The translations under genes were made by a program, and so were the position numbers. The notes beneath the pieces were generated by a model. It saw only the letters and a list, made by a program, of their open reading frames with translations, was not told the DNA's origin and ran no database searches. A DNA stretch of 36,321 nucleotides, taken from Candidatus Brocadia sp. (GTDB lineage Bacteria; Planctomycetota; Brocadiia; Brocadiales; Brocadiaceae). The stretch is from positions 1-36,321 of the forward strand of contig WYAU01000108.1 of the NCBI GenBank assembly GCA_011525665.1, given 5' to 3'. Shown piece by piece: positions 1 through 9,575 of this stretch (the stretch's first letter is position 1; the number at the start of each line of letters is the position of its first letter).

Positions 1-1
1 G

Positions 2-1318
2 GGAAGTGATTACCGGCTGGACCTGAAACACCTCAGGGAAGAACTGGCCCCGCTGGTTGCTACCGTCCAGAAAGATATAGACCACATTGGGGAGAACGTA
101 TCTAAACTATTGGAAGAGGATACACGGGCGACCCTGGGTCTGCAAAGGTCGATATGGCTGATTGCCGTAATTGCAGTGGGAATCAGCGTGGCAGTAGGTA
201 CGCTTCTTGCTATATTTAATATTAAGTTAGCCACCAGGATAACCACCCTCTTCAGGAATCTGCTCTCGGAACTCACCGGCGGCGCTGCACAGGTGGCGTC
301 TGCGTCGGAAGAGATCTCGGCCTCCAGCCAGAGCCTCTCACAGTCAACCTCGGAACAAGCCGCTTCAATTGAGGAAACATCGTCGACCATGGAGGAGATA
401 TCATCCATGACACAGCAAAACGCCAATAATGCCTCTGAGGCGTCGAAGCTCGCAAAGGCATGCAGCATTGCAGTAGAACACGGCAATAATACCGTTATCG
501 ACACAGATGCTGCGATGAAAGATATCACGGAAAGCAGCGGAAAGATTGCCGATATTATCAAGATCATTGAGGGTATCGCCTTTCAGACAAATCTCTTGGC
601 ATTGAATGCAGCGGTGGAGGCAGCCCGCGCCGGGGAACACGGACGGGGATTTGCCGTCGTGGCAGAGGAGGTCAGAAATCTTGCCCAGAGGAGTTCTGCA
701 GCCGCCAAGGACATCACGGCATTAATTACAGATAGCGTAAAGAAGTCGGAGGTGGGAACGGGTCTTGTCAAAAAGACAAAAGAGGTATTTTCAGACGTGG
801 TTGGCCAGGTACGGAAGGTTACCGATCTGGTAAACGAGATTGCCACTGCCTCGGAAGAGCAGACCAACGGGATAGAGCAGATCGGCAAAGCCATCCAGCA
901 GATGGATCAGGTTGTTCAGCAGAATGCGGCAAACGCCGAGGAGACTGCAGCGGCCAGTGAAGAATTGTCCGCTCAGGCGCAGGGACTCAATTCATTAGTC
1001 GACAAAATTGCCCTTGAGGTCAATATGGAGAGTAACGAAGGCGGCAGAGTGGTCAGGTCTGCAGTTGCTAAAGATAAAGAAACCGGGCATGAAAAGGGAA
1101 AAGAGACATTTGCCCCATCATATAAGAAGGCCGCATCCACACACAAGGGAGCATCCGGTGTTGTAAGAAAAAGAACCAGGGGTGGAAATTCCGATGCGTC
1201 ATTGCTTGACACACCGGAAGATACCTCATCTGAAGGAAATGGAAAGACCGTTGTTTCGGCAGGTGTCAGGCATGATCGTTTGATCCCTCTGTCAAACGAT
1301 GAATTTAAGGATTTTTAA
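2..1318 (+). CDS. Methyl-accepting chemotaxis protein, 5' end outside window
   Basis: Partial gene: the frame is open from base 2, so the true start lies upstream; the TTG at 110 is not a convincing start. What is visible is the end of a ligand-side helical region, one membrane helix (about bases 150-225, [16 protein letters not shown]), then a long cytoplasmic coiled-coil signalling domain. The hairpin tip that contacts CheA/CheW is clear ([19 protein letters not shown] followed by [15 protein letters not shown]). The protein would convert a periplasmic or membrane signal into control of CheA kinase. The last ~80 residues are a charged, low-complexity tail ending in DEFKDF, possibly a tether for adaptor or methylation enzymes (inference). 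No che genes are in the window. Family assignment is secure; ligand unknown. Confidence 0.95.
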   Translation, partial: GSDYRLDLKHLREELAPLVATVQKDIDHIGENVSKLLEEDTRATLGLQRSIWLIAVIAVGISVAVGTLLAIFNIKLATRITTLFRNLLSELTGGAAQVASASEEISASSQSLSQSTSEQAASIEETSSTMEEISSMTQQNANNASEASKLAKACSIAVEHGNNTVIDTDAAMKDITESSGKIADIIKIIEGIAFQTNLLALNAAVEAARAGEHGRGFAVVAEEVRNLAQRSSAAAKDITALITDSVKKSEVGTGLVKKTKEVFSDVVGQVRKVTDLVNEIATASEEQTNGIEQIGKAIQQMDQVVQQNAANAEETAAASEELSAQAQGLNSLVDKIALEVNMESNEGGRVVRSAVAKDKETGHEKGKETFAPSYKKAASTHKGASGVVRKRTRGGNSDASLLDTPEDTSSEGNGKTVVSAGVRHDRLIPLSNDEFKDF

Positions 1319-1322
1319 TTTT

Positions 1323-1354
1323 TGTGGCGAGAGGAGGCGACGCCTCTCGCCACA
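1323..1354. terminator. Strong 12-bp hairpin after the chemoreceptor gene
   Basis: A perfect 12-bp inverted repeat (1323-1334 with 1343-1354, 8-nt loop) begins 5 nt after the chemoreceptor stop codon. It lacks a following T-run on the + strand, so it may be a factor-dependent terminator, an mRNA-stabilising hairpin or a dispersed intergenic palindrome rather than a classical intrinsic terminator. A second, weaker hairpin (1451-1455 with 1466-1470, followed by TTTTCTT) lies downstream. Confidence 0.55.
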
Positions 1355-1528
1355 CCCATAAAAAAGTAATCACACAAAACCACGATCTGCAACAACTATG
1401 TCAAGAAAGAGACTATCGAATATTAGACAGGGAATAATGATTGTTGAAATCGGAGGAACACAGTGCTCCGTTTTCTTCCTTAAAATTCGAAATTCCCTGT
1501 TCATTATTCAATTTCATCAGGGGAAAAT

Positions 1529-1630
1529 GACATCACGGCATTAATTACGGACTGCGAAAAGAAATCAGCGGGGGGGGTAATGGGATCTGCCAAAGAGACC
1601 CAAGAGGAATTTCAAGGTGAAACCAGATAG
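1529..1630 (+). pseudogene. Decayed fragment of a chemoreceptor signalling domain
   Basis: Bases 1529-1548 are identical to 710-729 inside the upstream chemoreceptor gene. The same frame continues as a degraded match: [16 protein letters not shown] then AKETQEEFQ, against [14 protein letters not shown] and KKTKEVFSD in the intact protein. It stops at TAG 1628. No receptor sequence is recognisable before 1529, so this is a short scrap left by duplication and deletion. Its 3' end supplies the ribosome binding site (GAGG near 1604) and overlaps the start of the next gene. Confidence 0.75.
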
Positions 1631-4172
1631 AACGTCTGCCATTCCTTTCACAAACACCTGTGGCCGTGCTGCAGAAATGTGCGGCGGCATAGTGATTTGC
1701 ATCGGTATAATGACGTTGCTGGGCTGGGCGCTGGATCTTCATTTGCTGGCCAGTATACGCTCAAACTACATACCAATGGCCCCGAATACCGCCGCAGCAT
1801 TTGTTGCGTTGGGGATTACGCTGCTTGTCTTCATCCGCTGCTTCGCAAACCGCATACTCCGGTGGTGTGCCAGGGTCTCGACAGTTTCCGTTTTGCTCCT
1901 TTGTTCCTCGACATTAGTCCAATATCTTGCGGATAGTGATCTTGGCATTGACCGGTTACTCTTCGTTACCACGAAAACACTCGGCCGGATACCGGTGGGT
2001 TTCATGTCGCCTATTACGGCTGTAAGCTTTCTTCTTTCCGGATTCTCCCTCCTGCTTGCGCTATCTTCTCCTGCACAGGGAAAGTATCTGAAAGGCATAG
2101 CATCGGGTTTTGCAACAGTAGTGATATTCATTGGGTCGATCGTGATATTGGGGTATTTATACAGAACTCCTTTACTTTATGGCGGGACAATAATACCGAT
2201 GGCGCTTACAACAGCGGCTGCCTTTGTATTTCTGGGTATAGGACTGATATTTGCCATTGGTCCGGAATGCTGGCCACAGTGCCTGGTGACAGGCCCGTCA
2301 ACACGAGCGCGCCTGATGCGGGCGTTTCTTCCCGTTACGGTCGTTATCGTTATCATCATGGGTTGGATATATACCGTTATTGTCCTGCAATCAAAGAGTA
2401 ACCCGGCAGTGCTGTCGGCATTATTTGCAATCCTGTTTATGGCTGTTATTGGCTTCATTGTTTCACACACGGCAAGCATCATCGGGAATGCAATAGATCT
2501 CGCCGAGGCAAAGCGCAATCTGGCAGAAGCACAACACCGTAAGTTATCACAAGCAGTTGAGCACAGCCCAAACACAGTGATTATTACTGACGTACACGGT
2601 AAGATTGAATACGTAAATCCAAAATTTACCCATCTCACCGGTTACACTCCGGAAGAAGTAATAGGGCAAAACCCGCGTATCTTAAAATCGGGAGAGACGT
2701 CACCGGAAGAATACGAACAGTTATGGAATACGATTACCGCCGGCGGAGAATGGCGGGGAGAGTTTTATAACAAAAAGAGGAGTGGTGAATTTTACTGGGA
2801 GCGAGCATCCATAACACCGATCAGAAATGCTGAAGGGGACATTACCCACTTTCTCGCCGTCAAGGAAGATATCACCGAGCGTAAAAACTTTGAGGCGCAG
2901 CTTGCGCATCTGGCAGACCGTGATCCGCTCACCAATCTCTTTAACCGCCGCCGTTTCCGGGAGGAACTGGAGCGATTGTTTTTGCATGAGCAGCGGTACG
3001 GCGTCACCGGTGCGTTGCTGTTTCTGGATATGGATAATTTCAAGTATATCAACGATACCCTTGGACATCAGACGGGAGATGAACTCCTCGTAAATCTTGC
3101 AGACATATTGCGGGAACGGCTGCGGGAGACCGACATTATTGCCCGTCTGGGCGGGGATGAATTCGCCATCCTGTTGCTGCAGGTTGATGCGAGCCGTGCG
3201 CTGTCCATTGCCGGTCAGATCGTTGAGACGGTGCACCGGCACACCACGATGATCAACGGACTCCCTGTCAGCGTTACCGCCAGCATCGGCATCGCCCTGT
3301 TCCCCCATCATGGCACTACATCAGAGACATTGCTCAAATGTGCCGATCTTGCCATGTATCAGGCAAAAGAGGCAGGCCGTAACCGCGCCTGTATCTTTAC
3401 GGACGAGCAGAAAAAAACGGTGGAAAACCATGCAAACCTGGAATGGCGCATCCGTAAAGCCATTGAACGGGATGGTTTTGTGTTGTTCTTGCAGCCCATT
3501 GTGGACCTCCACCGTCATAAAGGTATTGTTGGTTATGAGGCATTGTTACGTATCATTGACGAAGACAATGAACTTATTTACCCGTACAAATTTCTCCCCG
3601 TTGCCGAGCATGCCGGCTTCATCAGCGACATAGACCGTTGGGTGGCGTGCAGAGCTATCGGTCTCATAGCGGAGATGCGCAGTACCGGAAAAAATCAGTA
3701 TATCTCGGCCAATCTGTCGGGAAAGGCGTTTGTCAATCCGGGATTGCTGTCAGATATTAAAAAGGAATTGGCGGCAACTGCTGTCAATCCCGCAAACCTC
3801 GTCCTGGAAATCACGGAAAGCGCCGCCATTGCAGACCTTGCCAGAGCACAACGTTTTATCATTACCCTTAAGGACATGGGTTGTCGTTTTTCCCTGGACG
3901 ATTTTGGCGTGGGCTTTTCATCGCTCAATCGCCTCAAGCATTTGCCTGTCGATTATCTGAAAATTGACGGCAGCTTTATACGCAACCTTCCCAGTGATCC
4001 CGCAGACCAGCATTTGGTCAGGGCAATCGTAGAGGTGGCACGCGGGCTGGGAAAGCAGACCGTAGCCGAGTTTGTAGGATGTGAAAAGACGGTGGAATTA
4101 TTAACGGAGTATGGAGTGGATTATGCCCAGGGGTATTATATTGGCCGGCCACAAGCGATGACGGGGGTATAA
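1617..4172 (+). CDS. Membrane PAS-GGDEF-EAL cyclic-di-GMP signalling protein
   Basis: 851 residues. Roughly the first 290 residues hold about eight hydrophobic segments, a membrane sensory region I cannot assign to a named family. A PAS domain follows (about 310-420, with ITDVHGKIEYVNPKF and the C-terminal ITERK), then a GGDEF domain with an intact active-site motif (ARLGGDEFAILL), then an EAL domain with EALLR, DDFGVGFSSL, KIDGSFIR and the terminal QGYYIGRP. Both catalytic domains keep their signature residues, so it could make and degrade cyclic-di-GMP, with direction set by the PAS/membrane input (inference). The GTG start at 1617 is preceded by GAGG at a suitable distance and lies inside the chemoreceptor scrap, so the gene may have acquired its translation signal from that remnant. 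Confidence 0.92.
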   Translation: MKPDRTSAIPFTNTCGRAAEMCGGIVICIGIMTLLGWALDLHLLASIRSNYIPMAPNTAAAFVALGITLLVFIRCFANRILRWCARVSTVSVLLLCSSTLVQYLADSDLGIDRLLFVTTKTLGRIPVGFMSPITAVSFLLSGFSLLLALSSPAQGKYLKGIASGFATVVIFIGSIVILGYLYRTPLLYGGTIIPMALTTAAAFVFLGIGLIFAIGPECWPQCLVTGPSTRARLMRAFLPVTVVIVIIMGWIYTVIVLQSKSNPAVLSALFAILFMAVIGFIVSHTASIIGNAIDLAEAKRNLAEAQHRKLSQAVEHSPNTVIITDVHGKIEYVNPKFTHLTGYTPEEVIGQNPRILKSGETSPEEYEQLWNTITAGGEWRGEFYNKKRSGEFYWERASITPIRNAEGDITHFLAVKEDITERKNFEAQLAHLADRDPLTNLFNRRRFREELERLFLHEQRYGVTGALLFLDMDNFKYINDTLGHQTGDELLVNLADILRERLRETDIIARLGGDEFAILLLQVDASRALSIAGQIVETVHRHTTMINGLPVSVTASIGIALFPHHGTTSETLLKCADLAMYQAKEAGRNRACIFTDEQKKTVENHANLEWRIRKAIERDGFVLFLQPIVDLHRHKGIVGYEALLRIIDEDNELIYPYKFLPVAEHAGFISDIDRWVACRAIGLIAEMRSTGKNQYISANLSGKAFVNPGLLSDIKKELAATAVNPANLVLEITESAAIADLARAQRFIITLKDMGCRFSLDDFGVGFSSLNRLKHLPVDYLKIDGSFIRNLPSDPADQHLVRAIVEVARGLGKQTVAEFVGCEKTVELLTEYGVDYAQGYYIGRPQAMTGV

Positions 4173-4212
4173 AAGAGGGAAAAGACGCTTTGATTCCATT
4201 ACCAACGGACAA

Positions 4213-5325
4213 TTAATACCATTCAAGCGTTAGGGTATTATCTTTCTGTAATACTACCCTGGTCCCAAACCTTTTTCCTTCCCTGTTCAAGACGTCTCTG
4301 AGCCACACGGCATCAGGCGTAGTTGCCCGGTTTACTGTAAAGCGCTTAATGTGTGTCGGCGTCATGTGAAAACGAACGAGATTTCCGTTCTCCGGCTCCA
4401 TATACGCAAAATACATGAAACCTAAATCACCCCGGAAGAATTCGTAACCGTTGATACCTTCATAATCATTGAGAAAATCACCGCAGCCGTAAATTATAGG
4501 CCTTTCCCGATAAACCTCAATCCCTTTTACATGATGGGAGGAATGTCCGTGTACGATATCGATTCCTGTATAATCAATGAGCATGTGAGCGAATAGTGTT
4601 TGTTCATACGGAATCTCATACCCCCAGTTATCTCCCCAATGGAGAGAGGCAATTACAATATCCCCGTGTTTTTTTACTTTCTGTACGCGTTCTTTGATGC
4701 ACCGGACGGTGCTGCTCGACAAATTTTTCAAAAAATTCACGCCGGGCCTGTTTTCCCGGGCAGCCCATTCCTGAGGTATTCCGCTTGTTTCCGATCCGAA
4801 CGAGAAGACAATCACCCTTCCTTTTCCTTTGATTTCAAACAACACCGGGGTTTCCGCTTCTTTCAGGTTGCCACCTGCCCCCCCGCATTCCACACGTGCT
4901 TTCTTTAGCGTTTCAATGGTCTCTGTGAGACCTGCATACCCCCAATCGAGGGTGTGGTTGTTTGCAAGGGAACAATAATCTATCCCGGCCGCCGTTATAC
5001 AGGGAATGTTGAGGGGATTCATCCTGTAATGCACCGGTTTGCCTTTCCAGTAGTCATTGCTCTTTGTTATGCTTGTCTCGAGATTAATTATCTTCAGGTC
5101 AGGCGCAATCCGTTCCAGCTCACCGAGGGCGTCTCCCCAGATGGAGGAAAAACTAACGGGGTGTGGAATCCGGCCGCTTTCCCTTTCTGCAAGTTCCACG
5201 TATCCCCTGGCGTTTTTCATGTATGATTCATGGAGAAGGGGGTTGCCCGGATAAGGTAGTATCTGATCTATACCTCTTCCTGTCATTACATCGCCACACA
5301 TGAATATACTGATAGTGCCGGGCAT
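4213..5325 (-). CDS. CapA family metallophosphatase-like protein
   Basis: 370 residues beginning MPGTISIFMCGDVMTGRGID, the metal-binding GDVM start of the CapA/PGA_cap calcineurin-like family. Further family motifs are NLETSIT, SLANNHTLDWG, SLHWGDNWG and HGHSSHHVKGIE followed by YGCGDFLNDYEG. CapA was first known from poly-gamma-glutamate capsule synthesis, but most relatives stand alone, as here: no capB/capC neighbours are present, so a capsule role should not be assumed. No signal peptide is visible, unlike many CapA proteins. It converges on the c-di-GMP gene with a 40-nt gap and diverges from the HAD gene. Confidence 0.88.
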   Translation of the reverse strand: MPGTISIFMCGDVMTGRGIDQILPYPGNPLLHESYMKNARGYVELAERESGRIPHPVSFSSIWGDALGELERIAPDLKIINLETSITKSNDYWKGKPVHYRMNPLNIPCITAAGIDYCSLANNHTLDWGYAGLTETIETLKKARVECGGAGGNLKEAETPVLFEIKGKGRVIVFSFGSETSGIPQEWAARENRPGVNFLKNLSSSTVRCIKERVQKVKKHGDIVIASLHWGDNWGYEIPYEQTLFAHMLIDYTGIDIVHGHSSHHVKGIEVYRERPIIYGCGDFLNDYEGINGYEFFRGDLGFMYFAYMEPENGNLVRFHMTPTHIKRFTVNRATTPDAVWLRDVLNREGKRFGTRVVLQKDNTLTLEWY

Positions 5326-5607
5326 TTTTTTTTTGGCGTATGATCAACTCGCTGTTGAGTTTTTTTTCTGAGATTCGGGATGTTTATTGTCTGCTTTTTT
5401 GCTATAATATTTCATTGTTCTGTGCCTGTTTATGAGAAATATTATATCATATATTTCCTTTTCTGATGAATATTATTTGTATGACCGGCTTGCACGGGCT
5501 TTGTAACATTTTTAGCCGGCGACACTAATAAGCACACAATCCCCCTAGCCCCCGTAGCTAAAGAGTGGTTGTGGATATTGGTGTAATTGGAGAAGAATTT
5601 TCATTTT
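5326..5607. other. Divergent intergenic region, AT-rich
   Basis: 282 nt between divergent genes. It contains a short hairpin with a long T-run (AACTC/GAGTT then T8, around 5346-5368) and a TATAAT at 5403-5408 on the + strand without a good -35 partner. It is AT-rich to about 5475. No RNA gene or ORF of note is seen. It probably carries promoters for both flanking genes, but I cannot place them. Confidence 0.35.
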
Positions 5608-6294
5608 ATGCAATCGGTTTATAAAGCAAAGACGCGCTTCAAAGCCATACTCTTTGACCTGGATGGCACACTCCTTGACACATTGGAAGACCTGGGTAAT
5701 GCCACAAATCGAGTTCTGGAGAAAAACGGATTTCCCATACATGATATGAATGCCTATCGTTCCATGGTTGGTGATGGTGCGGTTATGCTCATACGGCGCG
5801 TCCTCCCGGCGGACAAGCGGGATGATGATACCATTTGTGCCTGTGTCCGGTTATTTCGTGAAGAATATGAACGCGGGTGGAAGATAAAAACCAGACCTTA
5901 CTTCGGTGTGACGGAAATGCTCGGTGCGCTGGCGGCGCATGGCATAAAAATGGCAGTGTTATCAAACAAGCCGGACGATTTTACAAAGAGGTGTGTCGCT
6001 GAATTCCTGCCAGATTGGACATTTGACGTGGTTCTGGGGCAAAGCGATTCCATACCCCTCAAACCGGATCCCACGGGTGCAAAAAAGATAGCGAAATGCC
6101 TGAACATCCCCCCCGTGAATTTCATCTACCTCGGGGATACTGCCATCGACATGAAGACCGCCGTAGCGGCCGGCATGTTTCCTGTGGGAGCGCTCTGGGG
6201 ATTCCGCACGGAAGGAGAGTTACGGGAAAACGGGGCTCAGGCGCTTATCAAAAAACCCCGGGAAATTCTGAATCTCCTGGATATGGCTCCATAG
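5608..6294 (+). CDS. gph: HAD-family phosphoglycolate phosphatase-like hydrolase
   Basis: About 228 residues. HAD motif I is FDLDGTLLDT, motif II lies in VLSNKPDD, motif III is the lysine in KPDPTGAKK, and motif IV is YLGDTAIDMKTA. The helical cap and overall length match the Gph/PGP subfamily, which removes phosphate from 2-phosphoglycolate produced by DNA repair or oxygenase chemistry. Substrates in this family are promiscuous, so the symbol is by resemblance. Start choice: ATG 5608 gives a normal N-terminus; a TTG at 5587 would add seven residues. GGAGAAG at 5589-5595 is 12 nt from the ATG, a little far. Convergent with der. Confidence 0.85.
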   Translation: MQSVYKAKTRFKAILFDLDGTLLDTLEDLGNATNRVLEKNGFPIHDMNAYRSMVGDGAVMLIRRVLPADKRDDDTICACVRLFREEYERGWKIKTRPYFGVTEMLGALAAHGIKMAVLSNKPDDFTKRCVAEFLPDWTFDVVLGQSDSIPLKPDPTGAKKIAKCLNIPPVNFIYLGDTAIDMKTAVAAGMFPVGALWGFRTEGELRENGAQALIKKPREILNLLDMAP

Positions 6295-6395
6295 GTTATG
6301 TCTCCCGGGAGTAGTCGCTTGCAAAAAATACTTTTTGTGATGTTCCGGGAACATGGTCATTATTTGCAGGATGAACGGCCGCCAAATGCCCATAT

Positions 6396-7730
6396 TTAAA
6401 CATGGCTCACTTGCGTTTTTGCCCGTGCACGGAAATGAAATTTCAGGGGAACTTCTGAAAAGGGGAGTTTGCTGCGGAGTTGATTGGAGAGATACCGCTC
6501 GTAATCGCTATCAAAGAGTCTCGGGTCATTTACAAAGAGGACAAATGTGGGGGGGGAAACATCCACCTGGGTGGCATAATAAATCTTCGGTGATTTCGTC
6601 TTCCTGCGTGTCGGGCGATGGAGGGCCAGGGCTTCTTCCAATGCCTGATTTAATTCAGATGTTGTAACACGGGTGTTGACCTGTGTATAAAGTTCCAGGG
6701 CCAAATGGACCATATCAACAACGTGATCATTATTCTTCGCGCTAATGAAGGAGATCGGAGCAAAGGAAAGCCCCGGCAGGCAGTGAGAAATATAATGATT
6801 AAATTTTTCTGTTTCTACTCCCTGCGCCAGATCCCATTTATTCAACACAATAATACACGGTTTATACTCGGAGATGACATAATCCCCCAATTTTTTGTCT
6901 ACCTCAGATACCTTTTGAGTGGCGTCAATGAGAAAGAGCACAACATCAGCCCTCCGAATGGACCTTTCGGCCCGTGCCATACTATAAAATTCGATAGAGT
7001 CCTTGACCTGCCTCTTTTTCCGTACACCAGCCGTATCAATCGCCAGGAATTGTTTGCCGTCCATTTCAAATCGGACATCCACCGAATCCCTCGTGGTACC
7101 GGGCACTTCGCTGACAATAACCCTCCGTTCCCGTGCCAGGGTGTTGATTAACGTGGATTTTCCTGCATTCCGCTTTCCTACGATGGCGAGCTTCACCACA
7201 GGTTCGGCAAAAACCGTTTCCGGATGTGGCGCCGGAAGTAATGAAACAATCCTGTCAAGTAATTCGGAGCGTCCAAACCCCTCGATGGCAGACACCAAAA
7301 GCGGTTCGCCAAATCCCAGTTTATGAAAGTCGGCTGCCTGGAGCTCAAACCGTGGCGTGTCTACTTTATTGGCAACAAGGATAATTTTCTTCCCCAGACG
7401 TCGCAACCTCTCTGTAACCATACTATCCAGAGGCGTCACGCCTTCCCGCACATCCACCACAAACACAATGACGTTGGCCATGAGGAGCGCAACTTCTATC
7501 TGCGCTTCTATCTCTCCGGTAAGGCCATCCACATCTTTTACTCCCATTCCACCTGTATCGACCAATTCAAACACAGAGTCCTTGTGTTGAATTTCCGTCG
7601 AGACGCGGTCTCTTGTAACCCCGCTGGTAGGCTCGACAATAGAGATCCTGCGCTTTGCAAGACAATTGAGCAGGGAAGATTTTCCTACGTTTGGTCTTCC
7701 AACAATAGTAACAACGGGAATAGCCATCAT
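6396..7730 (-). CDS. der: Ribosome-assembly GTPase Der (EngA)
   Basis: Two tandem GTPase domains plus a C-terminal KH-like domain, diagnostic of Der, which acts in 50S subunit maturation. Domain 1: GRPNVGKSSL, switch Thr in SGVTRD, DTGG, NKVD. Domain 2: GKRNAGKSTL, PGTTRD, DTAG, NKWD. The KH domain ends VPLKFHFRARAKT. The second P-loop reads GKRNAGKS rather than the common GRPNVGKS, still a valid Walker A. The frame extends upstream to 7769, but the MMAIPVVTIVG start (ATG 7730 or 7727) fits family length. Last gene of the minus-strand dnaJ-fmdB-yacG-membrane protein-der run. Confidence 0.95.
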   Translation of the reverse strand: MMAIPVVTIVGRPNVGKSSLLNCLAKRRISIVEPTSGVTRDRVSTEIQHKDSVFELVDTGGMGVKDVDGLTGEIEAQIEVALLMANVIVFVVDVREGVTPLDSMVTERLRRLGKKIILVANKVDTPRFELQAADFHKLGFGEPLLVSAIEGFGRSELLDRIVSLLPAPHPETVFAEPVVKLAIVGKRNAGKSTLINTLARERRVIVSEVPGTTRDSVDVRFEMDGKQFLAIDTAGVRKKRQVKDSIEFYSMARAERSIRRADVVLFLIDATQKVSEVDKKLGDYVISEYKPCIIVLNKWDLAQGVETEKFNHYISHCLPGLSFAPISFISAKNNDHVVDMVHLALELYTQVNTRVTTSELNQALEEALALHRPTRRKTKSPKIYYATQVDVSPPTFVLFVNDPRLFDSDYERYLSNQLRSKLPFSEVPLKFHFRARAKTQVSHV

Positions 7731-7797
7731 GCAATCTGTAAGAGAGCCGGTATTATAAAAAAAACACAAAAAACAATTATACTAAATAATCGAAGAA

Positions 7798-8982
7798 TTA
7801 TTTTCCTTCTTGTCCTCCCCCCTGAAAAAGGTTTCTCTCATTTTTATTCAACGGCACTCCTTCTGCTTTTCCCTGTATCTCTTCTTCGATGTAGACATCG
7901 GTTATGTCTGTACTATCGATTTCTTTTCTTAACAGAAAATAGATAATCGTTTTGGCAGAAAAGAGATAGGTGGTTGCGAAGCTCCACACGGCGAGTTTTA
8001 TCAGGAAGACGTAGATAAGTAACGTACCTGCAAGAAATTTCAGAGACCACTGGTCGGGAGAAACGCCTGCAGTCTTTGACTCCCCGGATGTTGCGCTACA
8101 AAATCCAAGACACGCAATATTGCACTTTTGTGATAGAAAGGACTGCACCAGATGAAACTTGTGTCCCATTCCCGCCCCCACTGTAAAAAAGGCAAGACGC
8201 ATCATTAGCCATGCAACAAATGCGATCAAGGCCAGACAAACGAGCCCATACACTGTATTCAGTATACAATAGAGGAGAAACTGTTTGGGACGTGAAAGGA
8301 CATAGCTGTATGCACGGCTCATTGCGTCAAAGGCATCAGACCCTTCCGCGCTGATTGTGGGAAACATAAAGCACAATCCCAGCGCCCCTATCACGCCGAT
8401 AAAAACCATCAAAAAACCCGATGCCAGGGCAAGGGGAAAGCCCAAAGCAACCACGACTTCACCGAAAACAGGGATCCGCCCCAGTAAACCACCGAACACA
8501 TTGCACAAGGCGAAGAAGAAAACACCGATAACGGGTACCAGGGGAGACCAAAAATAAGACCGGAATTTTTTCCGGGCAAAATTCAGGGCATCTGACAGAC
8601 GGATGCTTTCATCCCTCGCATAGTCCAGGGCGGCAATTCGCGTAATTGCCCCGCCCACAAACGACCAAATGACCAGAAGGCCAAAAATGAGGACAAGCAA
8701 AACGAAAAATTCTGCAAAATCCAGGGGCATAATTGCGGGCAAAAAATTGTTCAGGATGATAAATACGCCTTCTTTGGCAGAACGTAAGATAAGTTCTAAA
8801 AAGGTATAGGGAGTGGCGCTGACCATTTTTAATGCCGAAAAAAATGCGACCGCGATAAAACACCACGCAAGGCTGGCCAACAGACCGGCATATCCCAAGA
8901 ACATCTTCTTGGGATCAAAGGCCATTTTAAAGGCGCGGAAGATATCACGCCAATCGTGTCCTGCCGTTTTTGCTTCACCCAT
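7798..8982 (-). CDS. Polytopic membrane protein of unknown function
   Basis: 394 residues with about six or seven hydrophobic helices, starting with GYAGLLASLAWCFIAVAFF after a charged, cytoplasm-like N-terminus. Between two C-terminal helices there is an extra-membrane segment with several cysteines (CNIACLGFC). The tail is charged. I recognise no named family. The start ATG 8982 has a strong ribosome binding site (GGAGGGGAG directly upstream) and overlaps the end of yacG by 8 nt, so translation is probably coupled. Cotranscription with dnaJ, yacG and der suggests a housekeeping or envelope role, but nothing in the sequence defines it. Confidence 0.8.
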   Translation of the reverse strand: MGEAKTAGHDWRDIFRAFKMAFDPKKMFLGYAGLLASLAWCFIAVAFFSALKMVSATPYTFLELILRSAKEGVFIILNNFLPAIMPLDFAEFFVLLVLIFGLLVIWSFVGGAITRIAALDYARDESIRLSDALNFARKKFRSYFWSPLVPVIGVFFFALCNVFGGLLGRIPVFGEVVVALGFPLALASGFLMVFIGVIGALGLCFMFPTISAEGSDAFDAMSRAYSYVLSRPKQFLLYCILNTVYGLVCLALIAFVAWLMMRLAFFTVGAGMGHKFHLVQSFLSQKCNIACLGFCSATSGESKTAGVSPDQWSLKFLAGTLLIYVFLIKLAVWSFATTYLFSAKTIIYFLLRKEIDSTDITDVYIEEEIQGKAEGVPLNKNERNLFQGGGQEGK

Positions 8983-9175
8983 TCTCCCCTCCTTTTTTTT
9001 CTATTCGACTCAACGCTTCCGGGCTTATCGGCCCCTCAATACGATACCGTTCGTCCAGCCATGCCCCAAGATCAAAAAGTTTGCACCTTTCACTGCAAAA
9101 AGGGAAATGAGGCATATCCTTTATATTCCGATAGATAACTTTCTTTTTGCAGTTAGGACAGTTAATTCCGGGCAT
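8975..9175 (-). CDS. yacG: DNA gyrase inhibitor/zinc-binding protein YacG
   Basis: 66 residues with the YacG zinc-finger layout: CPNCKKKV, then FPFCSERCKLFDLGAW with the following acidic LDERYRI. In Escherichia coli YacG binds one zinc and inhibits gyrase supercoiling by contacting GyrB. All four zinc-binding cysteines are present. Length matches the family. The 3' end overlaps the next gene. Confidence 0.88.
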   Translation of the reverse strand: MPGINCPNCKKKVIYRNIKDMPHFPFCSERCKLFDLGAWLDERYRIEGPISPEALSRIEKKGGENG

Positions 9176-9193
9176 CGTCTTCTTTGTACCTCG

Positions 9194-9460
9194 TTATTTC
9201 TTTTCTGCGGCCTTTGATTCCGATTTTTCAGATTTTACCGGCTCGGTTTCCTTTTTGGCCTTTGATTTATATTCCTCGCTCCGGTAATCCGTCTGATAGA
9301 AACCGGAGCCCTTAAAAATGATTCCTCCCCCTGCCCCTATTACCCGCTTTGCCTTTAACTTTCCACAGGCCGGACACTTTTTTACAGGGTTTTCTGTTAT
9401 ATGCTGAAATAATTCAAATGAATGGTCACAGCTCGTGCACTGATAATCGTATGTAGGCAT
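9194..9460 (-). CDS. FmdB-type zinc ribbon regulatory protein
   Basis: 88 residues. Starts MPTYDYQCTSC with a second knuckle CPACG, the FmdB/CxxC_CxxC_SSSS zinc-ribbon signature, followed by the glycine-rich GAGGGIIFKGSGFYQTDY typical of the family. The last ~25 residues are Lys/Glu-rich and probably disordered. The family was named after a presumed regulator of the formamidase operon, but its general function is uncertain. Sits 18 nt upstream of yacG. Confidence 0.85.
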   Translation of the reverse strand: MPTYDYQCTSCDHSFELFQHITENPVKKCPACGKLKAKRVIGAGGGIIFKGSGFYQTDYRSEEYKSKAKKETEPVKSEKSESKAAEKK

Positions 9461-9473
9461 ATTCGTTCTGCTT

Positions 9474-9512
9474 GGTTATTGACCGTGCTATTGCCTCTCG
9501 AACAATAACCAG
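9474..9512. repeat. Inverted repeat between dnaJ and fmdB
   Basis: GGTTATTG near 9474 is matched by CAATAACC near 9505, giving an 8-bp stem with a ~22-nt loop in the 115-nt dnaJ-fmdB gap. No T-run on either strand; possibly an mRNA processing or stability element. Confidence 0.35.
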
Positions 9513-9575
9513 GCGATTTACCTCCTTCCGGAAAAATGTCATTTGATTCTTAAACTTCCAACATTTCTGGCAACT

